Of a DNA stretch of 64,000 bases, positions 32,624-45,245 are shown one piece after another. The stretch covers positions 2,914,001 to 2,978,000 of the forward strand of contig BEDY01000001.1 of the NCBI GenBank assembly GCA_002335605.1, written 5' to 3'. The first letter of the stretch is position 1. Every line of letters begins with the position of its first letter. Origin of the DNA: Prillingera fragicola. Lineage: Eukaryota; Basidiomycota; Tremellomycetes; Trichosporonales; Trichosporonaceae. The notes under the pieces were generated by a model. That model searched no databases. It worked only from the letters and a program-made list of their open reading frames with translations, and was not told the DNA's origin. The translations under genes were made by a program, and so were the position numbers.

Positions 32624-34461
32624 ACGGTGTTCGACGATCAGAATTCAAGATCCAGGTTTCAACCGAAAAAAAAACAACACATTCACCGAGGACACTTTAT
32701 CACCCATCATCTTAATCGCTCCAATTTTGCATTTTGGTTGTACTGCTCGCCGCAGGCTTTCACGCACTGTCTGCAGTTAGAACGCCTTAGACCCCGGCCC
32801 AAAGCCACCCAGTATAACGGCTCCCTTATGGAGTCGTTTGTAGCCGGAAATGAATAACATATCCACACTGGCCCCGCTCTACAGAATGTGCGACATTGTC
32901 TGGTCGTCTGACCTTTCCTCTAACCGCCGAGTTCTGGAATCGACTAAACAGGTGCGAAGTTCAATACAAATGCCAAGCATACGCCACAAGTGCACCCTAG
33001 ATCAGCTCCGCACCCCACAGTCCCGCCAAGAACGTGATAGGAACAGGCAAAGGGGAACCGAATGAGGACAACTGCCGACACATGTCCGCCGAGCCGCAAG
33101 TCTTGGCAAGTCGACATTGTGGGGAACCACAAGCCCAACCATTGCCGTTGCTACGCATCGTCGGGCCGGTGACCGAGTATCTATTGTGCAACGATACCGT
33201 GTCTCTCTGTGTTGCCCACCAGTTCCAAGACAACACCATGCGATACCGCGTTGACGTACCCATGGCGATGGCGCTTGGCATTCCTGGCACTGTCGCTTCC
33301 GCCGGTTCCTTGGCGACGTTAGTGCTCCATTCCCACTACCACCTGCACCAATAATGGAGCTGCGTCGTTCGATATCTGTGCCGTCAGAACTCCCGGACGA
33401 TGCTACAAAACAGAGGATATGCGTCTCCGGATCTCCTTGTGTCCAGGGCGCAACGTTGGTGTTCCGTCTGCAGTTCCGTCGACTTGATGCGGCAGAGATA
33501 AGGTGCGGCTTGACTGGCTAGAGGGTGAGAAGGGACCTGACAGAGAGTTGCATAGTGGCCAGACGAACAAGTCACTGAGCGATGAAGCTCAGATGATTCC
33601 AGTATCACTGACAGAAAGAGATTTAGAGTCCAACTCAGATGCTTAACAGCATGATATCTAGATTGAAACTGTGGAGCTGAGAGTCGAGCCGGAGAGATGA
33701 TGCTCCGTGTCTCCAAAGAGAGATGTGCAACTGTCACCGGCGGTGCCACCAAGACAGAAATAGTGCATCAGTTTCGACACTAGGCAGAGGTAACCACCAT
33801 GGGAGCTAGCAGCTGTTCCCGACCAGTTGACAAGGGTCACTCAACTCGACAGAGCGAGACTGTTTTCGTAAAAGCTGAACTGTTTTGTGGTATTTGGCCA
33901 AGCTGCTACTGTTTTCGAATCTAGATGTTGCTGACTAGCTGTCTGGAGAGTGTGATGGCCGGCTGATTCAACGTTGGTGACCACTCGCAGCAATTCACTC
34001 AATCCCGATGCAGTAGCATCTTGCCGAGATTGTGCTCAGTTATTGATACTGATGCGTTAGAACACATTAGTTCCCAATCGCTTCGAGACGTCTGTCCGGT
34101 GAGTCCAGCCGGCGCAATCGCCTCGCCGCCATGGATGTCACCTAATGATTTGATCGCCATGAGGGCAATTGTAGAGTAATACGATCAGTGCACAACACTC
34201 CCCAGCAGAACTAAGTCATTACCATTGCCATTGCAATTGAGATAGTCACTGGGCGGCTTCTATCTGTGACGGAAGGTGCCTCCACAGACCGCCTTAGTTC
34301 TGCCACCCAAAGGCTTATTCGTCGAGGAGAGATACTTTTGTCGAGTCGACACGCTCAGCTCCGTTTCCAAGTCGTTAGAAGTTCAGATCATTCAACGTCA
34401 GATCGTGTAACCGCGATGAATGAGGTGGCATATCCTAACCGCCTATGCATGTCTAATCTCT
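32624..34461. other. 1.8-kb gene-free region, less GC-rich
   Basis: Lies between the ends of the rightward ATPase gene and the leftward bL35m gene. I found no exon chain, tRNA or terminal repeats. Base composition is visibly more AT-rich than in the neighbours from about 33.3 kb on. It might be an old, decayed element or simply long 3' flanks. Confidence 0.5.
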
Positions 34462-34884
34462 CTAAGCATTGGGCAACAACCGGCGGAGAGTCTTGCTCTG
34501 GAACACGTCAGTCCTTGCATAGCATGGATGTCAGCAACACGCACCTGCGTCTTGTTGGCGTATACGGTCTTGCCGAGACGGTTGATGCGGCCAGGCGAGA
34601 ACGAGGTGTTGAGGTGCTGCTTGCCGGCTTGTCCCTGTAAAGTTTTAGCGTCTCCTTTTCTCCCTGTGTACCCAAACTAACACGCTTGAACTGCAAAGGT
34701 GAGCGAGGAACATGGAGATGTGGGAAAGACATACCAGACCACCAGCAGTCTTGCGGAAGCGCTTCTTGGCCCCCGAGTGCGACTTGAGCAACTGGGCAAC
34801 CTGGGTAGTCGAGAAGGCACGCGACGGTCCAGCAGCTACTGCGGAGGCAAAGGGCCTAAAGAGGCCAAGGGCGGACAGGAGCAT
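34462..34884 (-). CDS. MRPL35: Mitochondrial ribosomal protein bL35
   Basis: Four exons, 34735-34884, 34682-34690, 34545-34634 and 34462-34497, give 94 residues. The first 30 residues are a mitochondrial presequence (MLLSALGLFRPFASAVAAGPSRAFSTT). Mature bL35 follows: SHSGAKKRFRKTAGGLFKRGQAGKQHLN, then RPGR-like FSPGRINRLGKTVY and a basic end KTLRRLLPNA. bL35 sits in the core of the large subunit near 23S-type rRNA. The second exon is only 9 bases and codes Phe-Lys-Arg, three residues conserved in bL35 (the xFKRGxAxKxHL block); skipping it keeps frame but deletes them. The promoter is shared with histone H4, 274 bases away. Confidence 0.9.
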
Positions 34885-35158
34885 GACGGGTGACGACGAG
34901 ACAACATGAAAGTCGGCGACGAAAGGAAAATAGGGAGACGGGCCTCGGAGTCAAGGTTTCCCACGGTGGTCGCGGTATCAAAGCACAGGGCGGTGGTCGG
35001 CTGGTACAGCAGCGATCGGCGGTGTGCGTGCGACCCGACAACATTGACCAGCTCGTCTTGACTTTGCTTTCACCTCTTCACAACCCGTGAGTAGTATCCA
35101 CCACGTCTATGTTCGTCACTGATTTCTCTGCAGCTTCTACCTTCAACCTCAATACAAC
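34885..35158. promoter_or_regulatory. Shared promoter bL35m / histone H4, with H4 leader intron
   Basis: A short gap between divergent genes. A probable intron in the H4 leader runs 35087-35133 (GTGAGT ... TTTCTCTGCAG), ending 25 bases before the H4 ATG. Confidence 0.55.
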
Positions 35159-35648
<490 letters not shown>

Positions 35649-36005
35649 GCTGGTCGCCACGGACACCCAATTCTTCTGCTTTGTGCGCCACGAGCTCTCG
35701 GGCGGCGTACTTTCGTTTTCGTTTTCGTGCTTCTTTCAAAGTGCTATGCCCGCAGTATGCTGTGAACTATGTACTGTTTCGTGTGCTGTGCTAGCTGCAC
35801 TTGCCGCAATCAGGGCCGTCGAGTTGCACAACAATGGCCTGCGCGCCACCCAACCGCCGCCTTGCGATGCGTTGCTCCGTGATTGTCCGTCGTTTACAGG
35901 CCACCGGAATCTCAGGCACGATCCGCCCGAAAAGTCTACACCCACTCATTTTCCTGCTTGTCTTTACTCTTGTACATTGTTAGATACATCCCAAAAAACG
36001 GCAGC
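35649..36005 (+). other. Intergenic region H4 to MEF1
   Basis: Contains the H4 3' end and the upstream region of the EF-G gene, both rightward. A CAUCAC-like histone stem-loop was looked for and not seen, as expected for polyadenylated fungal histone messages. Confidence 0.4.
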
Positions 36006-38455
36006 ATGACCGCCGTCTCGCGTCTTCTTGTGCGCTCTCGTGCGCCCCTGTCGGCATCGACCCTTGGCCGCGCGCCGATGGCCGCACGCATCCCCATGCG
36101 GTCGGCTGCAATCCCTTCCGCAATCCGTTCTTCGCGTCTCGTCGCCCCCTCGGTTCAGCGTCGTTGGGCAAGCGCTGCCGCCGCTGTCCAGGAGGCTGAG
36201 GAGCCCGAGGTTCAGAGCTGGCCCGAGCCGGTGCTTCCCGAGCTTACTGAGAAGGACCTGAAGCGTCTCGCTCGTCAGCGTAACGTCGGAATGTGAGCAG
36301 GGCGCATGTGTCCGTGATGCTAACAGACAGCTCTGCCCATATTGACTCGGGCAAGACCACTCTGACCGAGCGTGTTCTCTATTACACTGGTCGTATTCGT
36401 GACATTCACGAGGTCCGCGGCCGCGACGCTGTTGGTGCCAAGATGGACAGCATGGAGCTTGAGCGCGAGAAGGGTATTACCATTCAGTCGGCTGCCACGT
36501 TTGCCGACTGGCTCGCACCCCCTCCTCCCACTGAGCTTGCCGAGGGCCAGGAGGAGCCTGAACGCGAGAACTACGCCATCAACATCATCGACACCCCTGG
36601 TCACGTCGACTTCACCATCGAGGTCGAGCGCGCTCTCCGTGTCCTCGACGGCGCCGTCCTCGTCCTCTGCTCTGTCTCAGGTGTGCAGTCGCAGACCATT
36701 ACCGTCGACCGTCAGATGCGTCGTTACGATGTTCCCCGTGTTGCGTTTATCAACAAGATGGACCGCGCCGGTGCCAACCCTTGGCGTGTGATTGACCAGC
36801 TCCGCAACAAGCTCAAGATGACCGCTGCCGCTCTCGAGGTCCCCATTGGTGCCGAGAGCGACTTTGGTGGTGTCATTGACATCATCCGCCGCAAGGCGAT
36901 CTACAACGAGGGTGTCAAGGGCAACAAGGTTGTCGAGTCGGACGAGATCCCCGAGGACCTCAAGGCCCTTGTCGAGGAGAAGCGCGCCGAGCTCATTGAG
37001 CACCTCTCTGAGGCTGACGAGACTCTCTGCGACAAGTTCCTCAACGAGGAGGAGATCTCGGTTCTCGACATCAAGCAGGCTATTCGCCGTGCCACCACTG
37101 GCCTCCGCTTTGTCCCCGTCTTCATGGGCTCGGCCATCAAGAACACTGGTGTTCAGCCCATGCTTGACGGTGTCTGCCAGTACCTCCCCGCGCCCAATGA
37201 GGTTGCATCCCTCGCCCACGACACTAGCCTTCCCGCCGAGGCTCCTCAGGTCCCCCTTGTTGGTGCCCAGGAGGCCCCTCTTGTTGGTCTTGCCTTCAAG
37301 CTCGAGGAGGGCCGCTACGGCCAGCTCACCTACATGCGTGTCTACCAGGGTCAGCTCAAGCGCGGTGGTGTGATCTACAACGCCCGTACCGGCAAGAAGG
37401 TCAAAGTGCCTCGTCTTGTGCGCATGCACTCAGACGAGATGGAGGACGTCGAGTCAATTTCGGCCGGTGAGATCTGTGCCATGTTTGGCGTCGAATGCTC
37501 CTCGGGCGACACTTTCACCGACGGCAACACCTCCTACTCGATGACCTCGATGTTCGTTCCCGAACCTGTCATCTCGCTCTCGATCCGCCCCGAGGGCAAC
37601 GAGACGCCCAACTTCTCGCGTGCTCTCAACCGTTTCCAGAAGGAAGACCCGACTTTCCGTGTCCACGTCGACGGTGAGAGTCAGGAGACCATCATCTCGG
37701 GCATGGGTGAGCTCCACCTCGACATTTACGTCGAGCGCATGAAGCGCGAGTACAACGTTGCCTGCGTTACCGGCAAGCCCCGTGTCGCCTTCCGTGAGAC
37801 GATTACCCAGACGGCTGCCTTCGAGTACACCCACAAGAAGCAGACTGGCGGTTCCGGTCAGTTTGCCCGTCTCAAGGGTTTCATCGAGCCCATGCAGGCC
37901 GACGAGAGTGGCAAGGACACTGCCTTTGAGAACCGCGTTGTCGGTGGAAACATTCCCTCGCAGTTTATTCCTGCCGTCGACAAGGGATTCCAGGAGGCCC
38001 TCGACCGCGGTCTTCTTACCGGCCACTCGATCAACGGTGTTCGCTTCGTCCTCGAGGACGGTGCTGCCCACGCCGTGGACTCGAGCGAGCTTGCTTTCCG
38101 TCTCGCTACCATGGGTGCCTTCAAGGAGGCCTTCGCCAAAGCTGGCCCAACTGTTCTCGAGCCCATTATGACGGTCGAGGTCGTCGCCCCCGTCGAGTTC
38201 CAGGGTGCTGTCATTGGGGCCATCAACCAGCGCAAGGGTACCATTCTCGACACTGACATTCGTGACGACGAGTTCACCCTCAGTGCCGAGGTCGCGCTCA
38301 ACGACATGTTTGGCTACTCTAGTCTTCTCCGTGGCCAGACCCAGGGCAAGGGCATGTTCTCGATGGAGTACGCCCGCCACTCGGCCGTCATGCCCAACGT
38401 TCAGAGGGACATGATGGACGCCTACGCCAAGGCCAAGGGTAGCCGCGCCAAGTAG
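36006..38455 (+). CDS. MEF1: Mitochondrial elongation factor G1
   Basis: Two exons, 36006-36292 and 36331-38455, give 803 residues. The first 60 residues are an Arg/Ser/Ala presequence ([26 protein letters not shown]). The GTPase domain follows with G1 AHIDSGKTT (98-106), the switch [13 protein letters not shown]3 DTPGHVDFT, and G4 NKMD. Then come domain II ([20 protein letters not shown]), domain III ([32 protein letters not shown]), domain IV ([27 protein letters not shown]) and domain V ending [23 protein letters not shown]. The protein drives translocation in mitochondrial translation; motifs match EF-G1 rather than the recycling factor EF-G2. The intron falls just before the P-loop. The acceptor used (AG at 36329-36330) is the second of two AGs four bases apart; only this one restores NVGISAHID. 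Confidence 0.96.
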
Positions 38456-38783
38456 AGTGTCTTGACCTACACGCACCAAGCCCATAAATCCTCTTCACAG
38501 CCGCCACACTCCGGCTCCACTGTACTATCAGATATGCATCGCCCCGACGAGTAGATATGTTAGAAGACGGGCGACATGCCTCTGGGCACCGGCCACCTCG
38601 GTGGTTATGTACTACGTATGACATGCAGTCACCACTCTCATCTCCAACATCTTGCCCTTTTCTTCATACCCATCAGGGCCGTTGCAGTTCGTCGGTCGCG
38701 TCTCCTGTCATTGGCAGCATCATGGTGGATGCATGTACAAGCAGGCATGCCACTTGGGCGTGAGTGATACAAATGTCTCTAAA
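38456..38783. other. Convergent intergenic region
   Basis: Between the ends of MEF1 and the ABC transporter gene; nothing recognisable. Confidence 0.4.
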
Positions 38784-41356
38784 TTAGTTGAAAGCCGCGG
38801 CTTGGAGATTCCAAGCATCGTAGTATCGGCCCTTGAGCTCAAGAAGCTCGTCGTGCGTGCCGAGCTCGACAATAGCGCCATCCTCGACGTACGCAATGTG
38901 GTCGGCACGCCGAACAGTGCCATAGCGATGCGAGATGAAGATGGTAGTCGTCCGGCGACCACCACTTGTAGACAGCGAGTGGATACGGTTGAACAGCTCG
39001 GCCTCGGCACGCGGGTCGAGCGCCGACGAAGGCTCGTCAAAGACGACCAGGTCGGCAGTGTCGGCACGCATAAACGCACGGGCGAGAGCGGTGCGCTGCC
39101 ACTGACCCTGGCTGAGGCCGTGATTGCGCATCAGCTCGCGCTCTTCCTTCTCCTCGTCGGACTCCGCGTCATCGTCCGAGTCCGAGTCACTGTCGCTGTC
39201 GCTGTCACTGTCCTCTTCCTCGTCACGGTTATGACGCGACACCATCCAGGGGTTGAGTAATCTGTCGTAACCACCAATCTTCTCTACAATACCGTCTGCG
39301 CCACCGCGTTCCAGCGCCCGCTGGATCTCCGGCAAGTCGTCCATCTTGGTCCAGTCACCAAGGCCAACATTCTGCTGCAGGGAGAGGGCGAACTTGTGAA
39401 AGTCCTGGAACAGACACGACATGCGAGCATGGAGCGACTCGTAGTCATACTCGTCAATCACGTTGCCGTTGATCAGCAACGTGCCAGTTGAACGCTCCAG
39501 GCCCAGCAGTGCGCGCACCAAAGTCGACTTGCCGCCGCCGTTGGGGCCCACGACAGCAAGGGTTTCTCCCGGCAGAATCGTGAGGTTGATGTCGTGGAGC
39601 GTAGGCTGGCTGGAATTGGGGTACGTGAAGCCAAGGCCTTTTGTTTCGATCCGCATACCAGCACCGTCGGTGAGGCGGCAGTCCTCATAGTCCAGACCCC
39701 GACCTTTACGCTGGACGCCGCTCACGACCTCAGTGAAGGCGCTCAAAAAGAAGGGAAGCTGGAAAGCGCCGGTAATATTGCTCTTCAAGCCCCTAATGTC
39801 CCAGATAAGACCCTCAGCAGTCGCCTTGTGCATGTGGATCGAACCAAGTGTGAGAGTGTTGGGCACCGCCTTGGTGGCAAGAAGCACCTGGAGCGTTAGT
39901 CTGCGATCCTTCATCTCATCAAACTCTGCTGAGCACTTACATAGAAGCCATCGGTGGTTACCTGTCGCAGGAATGTGAGCACTAATTCCGAGTAGCGGGA
40001 CTCGTTGGTCTCGAGCGCCTCGCGCGCCATGCGTGTCTGGTTGAGCTCGTCCCAGCGCATCATGATCCAGCCCTTGAGACCGAAGAGCGTAACCTCGTCC
40101 GCGGCTTCTTCGCGGCTGAGCAGACCGTTCAAGAGGTGCTCCTCACGCAGAAGACGTGCCCGTCCATAGGCAGCCGGCGAGTTGTTCTTGACGGCCAGCC
40201 ACTTGTAAATCTTCTCGTCGAACAGTTCGAGGCCCATAGGGCCCAGAGACAGTGCAATGAGAGCCAGGTTGCCGGGTGACAGAGTGGCGCCAGCGTGCGT
40301 AATTGTGCGCAATAGCAAGTAGATGGTGGTGCTTGTCTCAATTATCGACGAGATAACGCTACCAGACGAAGTGAGCATTCCCCACGTGCCGTGTGGTGTC
40401 GAGTCGCAGCTGACAATGCTCTGAGTTCCAGCAAAAACGCCTCCCTCCTCGAGCAGAGCCACGTTTGAAGGCTCGGCAAGATCCTGCTGGGAGAATGAGA
40501 GCTTTGCGGTCAAGTACGCCTTCTGGGCCGAGTAGGTGACATAGTTCTGAAGTTTAGCACTCGGCGTGACCAACGATACTCACGCTCAGCACACGTTGGG
40601 ACGCGTGCACGATCGTGTTCCACAAGCCTTGGCCCACAGTGAGACCGACAGAGACACCAGCCGTGGTGAGTGCCTGGGTCCAAGTAGCCCCAGGACCAGT
40701 AAAGCTCCTCTCCACAAGATCAAGTAGCTGTCCAGTCGCCCAGAGGCTGTCCCGTCAGCCACTTCCATCAATGTTCCGTGCACTCACTGTGCAGCAGGCA
40801 ATAAGCCGTCCGCGAAGACGGACAACAAATAAATAGTAAGATGGCCAGGATGCTTGCGAACAGCAATCATGAGCGCCTTGCGCCAGCGTGGCCAGACTGC
40901 GCGAATTAGGTCGATCTGGACACGAATGTTGGCGAGCGTAAGGCGACGGGCATGGCAAGGCTTTAAAAGTTTGACGTGGTCACCGGCCTCTGACGACGCG
41001 GCTGACTGTTCAACAACCGAAGACTTTTCGTCGTCGACTGACTCTGCTGGCGTCACAATGCCTTTCAACTTGTCCTTCTTCCTCTTGCTGTCCTTTTCGG
41101 GGACGACACGCGATTGGAGCCAAAGCCGGGAGGCCAGCGAGAGGTGGTCATACTCGTCCGGAATTGTGAGGGTGGTGAAGCGCGGAGCTGCAGCTGGAGA
41201 ACGAAGCTCGGCAAGAGCATGAGTTGTGTCAGGCGGTGTCGGCGGTGGAGCCCCACCAGTGGACAGCGCTTTGAGGATTGAAGAGGTGCGGCGGCGGCGA
41301 CCCGGCGGTCCAGCGCCTGGACTATCGGGAGGAGTGTGGAGAATAATGTCGGCCAT
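38784..41356 (-). CDS. ABC half transporter with acidic insert in the ATPase domain
   Basis: Exons 40788-41356, 40584-40746, 39941-40546 and 38784-39887 give 813 residues. A long Ser/Pro/basic N-terminus (about 1-165) precedes a membrane domain with at least four clear spans (LTIYLLSVFADGLLPA, TYLLLRTI region, SLGPMGLELF). The nucleotide-binding domain shows Walker A VGPNGGGKST, the Q-loop CLFQDFHKF, the signature LSQGQWQRTALARAF, Walker B LVVFDEPSSALD, D-loop and the H-loop FISHRYG. One membrane and one ATPase domain make it a half transporter that should dimerise. Its resemblance to bacterial MsbA/MdlB-type exporters rather than to the common fungal subfamilies is an impression from motifs only. 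Odd features: the signature has Gln for Gly at the third position (LSQGQ), and an Asp/Ser/Glu run of about 35 residues sits immediately before it. Substrate and membrane are unknown. Confidence 0.85.
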
Positions 41357-41638
41357 TGCTTGGGTCTGAGAGGAAGTGATGAAGGGCCATAGTGCATGAA
41401 GCATTGGGCCTTTATAGCGTGCAAGCACGGGGCCAAGTCGAACAACTGTGTGGAGAGAGATGCTATGGCGGCAAAGAGGCCAAAGCACTGTCTCGCGTCG
41501 GATCCGGTCAACCTGCGGAACGTATCCTAACGGGATTCAAGGCACGGATCGTCCAGTATCATCTCGACTCTACAATGACTCTCAATCCTGTCTCATCACC
41601 TGGCCGTGTCCGCCGTGTCCTGCATGACCCTGTCACCT

Positions 41639-43494
41639 TTAGAAGCCTCCTGCCAAGAGCTTGGCTGCCTTGCGCTCATCCAAGCGACGCGGTGGAGCGC
41701 GTCCTGGTGTCCCAGCCCGTCCAGGAAGCATCATGCTCTGCGCCATTGGAGCCACTGGAGCGCCCGTCAGAGGATCAACACCACCGCCAGGTGCTGCACC
41801 ACCGCGCTGGTCTGTAGACTGTGGTCGCGAAATGGCATTGCCAGAAGCCGAAGGTGGTGGCAAAAACATTGATTGCGACGCGCCAGAAGGCCCAGATGGC
41901 ACAGTAGGAGGAGGGGCCCGCGATCCTGCGGCGGGAGGGGCAGTTCCGCCCGCGGAACTGGCCGGCAAGGGGGTAGATGTCGTAGTCTTTGATGACTGGA
42001 CTGGAGTCGGAGTCGAAGCTGCTGCGACCGTACCGATTCGCGTTAGATCAGGCTTGAGTGCTTCCAACTCGCGCAAAGTTTGACGGTTGAAAATGATACT
42101 CATGCGTGCATGCTCGAGGAGGCAGATGGCCACGTCCTCGTGGGTGTTGCGTGAGTGTGTGCGCAGGGCAATGTGGAGATTGGTCGAGATGGCGCGAACA
42201 CGCGACGTGAGTTGCGTCTCGAGAGCATCGGCCTCTTGCATCTCGGCAATAGCGTCGTCGACCTTCATAGGGTCAATCCTCGAGCTGTTCTTCAGGCGCT
42301 CCACGTTGCGGCGTTTGCTGATAGCCGACTTGGCAGCGTTCTGCGAATCCTCCAGTACGATAGCACGCTGGGCAAGAGCATCGCGACCAGCGCGAGCGTT
42401 GAGCGCCTGGTAGGCAAGCGAGTCATTGAGAATGACATTGTCACTGGCAATCTGGGCACCAGCCATGCTTGACAGCTGCTCATACGTCCGACCAATCTTG
42501 CGCTCCGCTGTGGCAAGACCCATATCGGCCTCGTCGGTGGCCAGAGCAATCAATTTAGCTCCAACTTCTGCGCTCGCTGTTGCGTGTGCCTTGCGCGCCT
42601 TGCCCACAGCACCAACAGTGCCCGCTGCTGCCGCCCATCCAGGCTCCAGCTTCTCTAGCGCCATCTTGGCGCTCTGAATTTCATCGTCCTCGTCCAGAGG
42701 TCCACGGCGTACGACTTTGGAGATTGCCGAGGTCAGTGCTGCGGCTGCAGATGTCGAAGTGCTCTGCCGCTTCACATGAGGAGGGGGCACTGGCTGGTAG
42801 CCAAAGTCGGACTCGATAAAGCTGCGCAGCTCGTCCTCTTGCTGCAGCACAGGGTCGTCACACACGCGACTGAACCACCGCTGAAGTGCTATGCGCACAA
42901 GCCGATCATCTGTAATGTCAGCGCCTGTTTAATACCAAAACACGCACCTTCCTCATCGGTAGCGGCGTTCGTGTGGGGCAACGGGAGGGCAGGAATGATG
43001 GCTGGTGATGTCAGTGACACCCTGCGCTCCACAACCTAGCACATACTCTGGGGACAGCACAGCTGCACTTGCTCGGCAAAGCGTTGGAACTCGACATAAG
43101 ACCGCTGCATGTTGCGGTACAGCGAGGTACGAAAGTTGGGGAGGTTGGTCTACAATTGTCAGTGGCCACCTCTCCACCCCCCCAGCGACTGGGGCACACA
43201 CCAACTCACACTGGCATCGTAACGGATCAGAAGATCCTTGCGATTACGCTCCAAAGCCCCAATGCGAACCCGCAAAAAGGGCGCAGCAGGTTCATTCGTC
43301 TTGGACGAGCCGGATGCACTGGGAGGCGGGGAGACGAGGCTCGTGCCCGGGTCACCGTAGACCTTGGGGTCACGGATGTATGTGGACGACGCAGATGTTG
43401 CAGCCGTGGGCGATTGGGGTGCCACCTGCACTGGTGCAGGAGCTGGGTCAGGTGCCCATCCGCCGTTGATGTCTGAAGAAGCGAGAGGGTCCAT
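41639..43494 (-). CDS. VPS17: Retromer sorting nexin Vps17
   Basis: Exons 43210-43494, 43047-43149, 42948-43001 and 41639-42909 give 570 residues. After a Pro/Ala-rich 75-residue tail comes the PX domain (about 80-200): FLRVRIGALERNRKDLLIRYDAS, TNLPNFRTSLYRNMQRSYVEF, IIPALPLPHTNA, then ALQRWFSRVCDDPVLQQEDELRSFIESDFGYQP. This last stretch is distinctive of Vps17 among sorting nexins. A long helical region (about 210-430) corresponds to the BAR domain, and a Pro/Ser/Gly-rich tail ends with RRLDERKAAKLLAGGF. Vps17 pairs with Vps5 to form the membrane-bending half of retromer on endosomes. The RRY lipid-contact motif of canonical PX domains is not evident, as in yeast Vps17. Confidence 0.92.
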
Positions 43495-43678
43495 GGTGGG
43501 TGGAGGAAAGATGTATGGCAACGATAGATGCTGTGGTGACGGAGGAAGTGCAAGGGGCGTGGCGCAAGGAACCAACCCATAAAGTGGAGGCTGGATTGCT
43601 CTATGAACCGACTTGCAACCATTTGTGTTTCTCAAACTGTATCACACATGCATGCACGACAAATCCTGTATAGTACGA

Positions 43679-45245
43679 CTAGGCAGTAGCCTCCTCCTCC
43701 TGACGACGCTGCTGCTGCTGCTGGGGCCTACGCTGGTTGGTAATAGGACCCTGGGCAGCAAGAGCCTCGGCATCGTCAACAACCTGGCGCGCATCCGCGA
43801 CAGCTCCCTTCCACTCGGTCAGACGGCGCTCAAGCAGCTTCCACTCCTCCGAGCCGAAGCGACGGGTGCCGTGAGACGAGACAGAAATGATGCGGACAAC
43901 GGACAGAGGCTGCGAGAGACGGGCCTGGATGAGCTCGGCACGGATTGCTGCAACGTTAGCGCCTGCCATCACTTAGACCAGGTCGACTTACCGTCAATGA
44001 CCCAAGCCTCGACCTCGGCCTCCTCGATAGCGAGCGAAGCGGCAAGGTCGCCATAAGCAATCTGCTTTGTCGTGCTACGGGCAGCGAGGGTGGTAAGGGC
44101 AATGAGGCGGACCTTGCGGAGAACCTCGTCGCCGTCAAGACCAGCGACACCGAGGCCAGTAACGTAGGCGCCGTTCGATGAAACCCACGACTGTGCCTTG
44201 GCGACGGCCTCGAGCTCATCAATCGAGGTGAAGAGCTCGACAAGCTCGGCAGCCTTACCCTTGAGGGCATCGCGGGCTCCCTGGACCTTGAAGAGGTCGT
44301 TCAGGTCGAAGCGGTTAGGCTGGGCAAGAGCGAGGGCGAGAGCGTGCTCGGCAATCTCGGGCTTGACCGAACGCTCAAGAGCAAGGAGAGTGAGGGTGAA
44401 GGCGGGGGTAAGGTCGCCTGCCTTCTCGTAGATGGAAGCGGCCTTGGTAAGGAAAGCGACCTTGTCCTCCTCGGACACGGACCACTGGGCGAGGGCCGCT
44501 GAGACGACCGACGAAGAGAGGGGAAGGATGGAGAGGTCCTCGGCGGCCCCAAGGAGAGAGATGAGCTCAATAAGGGCAACAGAGCGGAGAGGCGACTCGG
44601 GGGCAAGGTAGTTGTAGACGTCGTTGAGGCTGACCCCATTGTTAGCCTGTTGTTTACACAATCTTCCTTCGTGTCACTCACATGCGCGATGCTGCCTCAA
44701 CCTTTCCTGTCCGTCCATCCTGAGCCGCAGCCTCTCCACCAACACGCACAGCCGCCAGCAGCTTCTTCTCCAGAGTGGCGTACTCGTCCGACGCCGCGTC
44801 AAAGTTGGTACCGAGAACGTATTGCAACAAGACGTGCGATGACTCGGCTTCTGCACGTCCCCGTCAGCATTTCTGCGTCCATCACAGCAGAGCTACACAT
44901 CCCACGTACCAGTGTCCTTGGCGCCGTCGAGGGCGCCCTTGGTCTCAACATACACATCCACGACCTTGCGCACAATGTCGCGCTTGGTCTCGACGGAAGC
45001 CTCGCTGCCGTCGGCAGTCTTGAGCTGGCCGTCGAAGGTGCTCAGGAGCTCGCGGGTCTGCACCTGCTCGGCCTGGGGCATCGACCTAGACGCATGCTGG
45101 AGCAGCTCGGAAATCTGGGGTATTGTGTCAGGGCTAATACTGATAGTTGTTGCATGTGTGCGCGCGCCTACGCGCGCATATGCCAATGGAACCGCACCTG
45201 TTGCCTGAAAGGCAGCTCGGCGGCGATAGCAACGCAGTCGGACAT
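43679..45245 (-). CDS. EIF3M: Translation initiation factor eIF3 subunit M
   Basis: Exons 45198-45245, 44910-45114, 44682-44850, 43992-44629 and 43679-43947 give 442 residues. The N-terminal half is helical; the segment LNDVYNYLAPESPLRSVALIELISLL matches the helical repeat of eIF3m. The PCI domain follows ([69 protein letters not shown] as separate pieces), then SSHGTRRFGSEEWKLLERRLTEWK, the winged-helix end seen in eIF3m and close to COP9 subunit 7. The tail is a Gln/Arg run. For intron 3 the acceptor must be the AG at 44630-44631, not the nearer AACAG; only this keeps frame. The gene is divergent from prefoldin 2. Confidence 0.88.

Noticed and set aside
37454..38485. 343-codon antisense frame inside MEF1
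   Set aside because: Same codon-bias shadow; no domain recognised and it has no independent upstream region.
44647..44661. Nearer acceptor (AACAG) for intron 3 of eIF3m
   Set aside because: It shifts the frame and gives an unrelated Ser/Thr-rich product; the AG at 44630-44631 restores the conserved LNDVYNYL.
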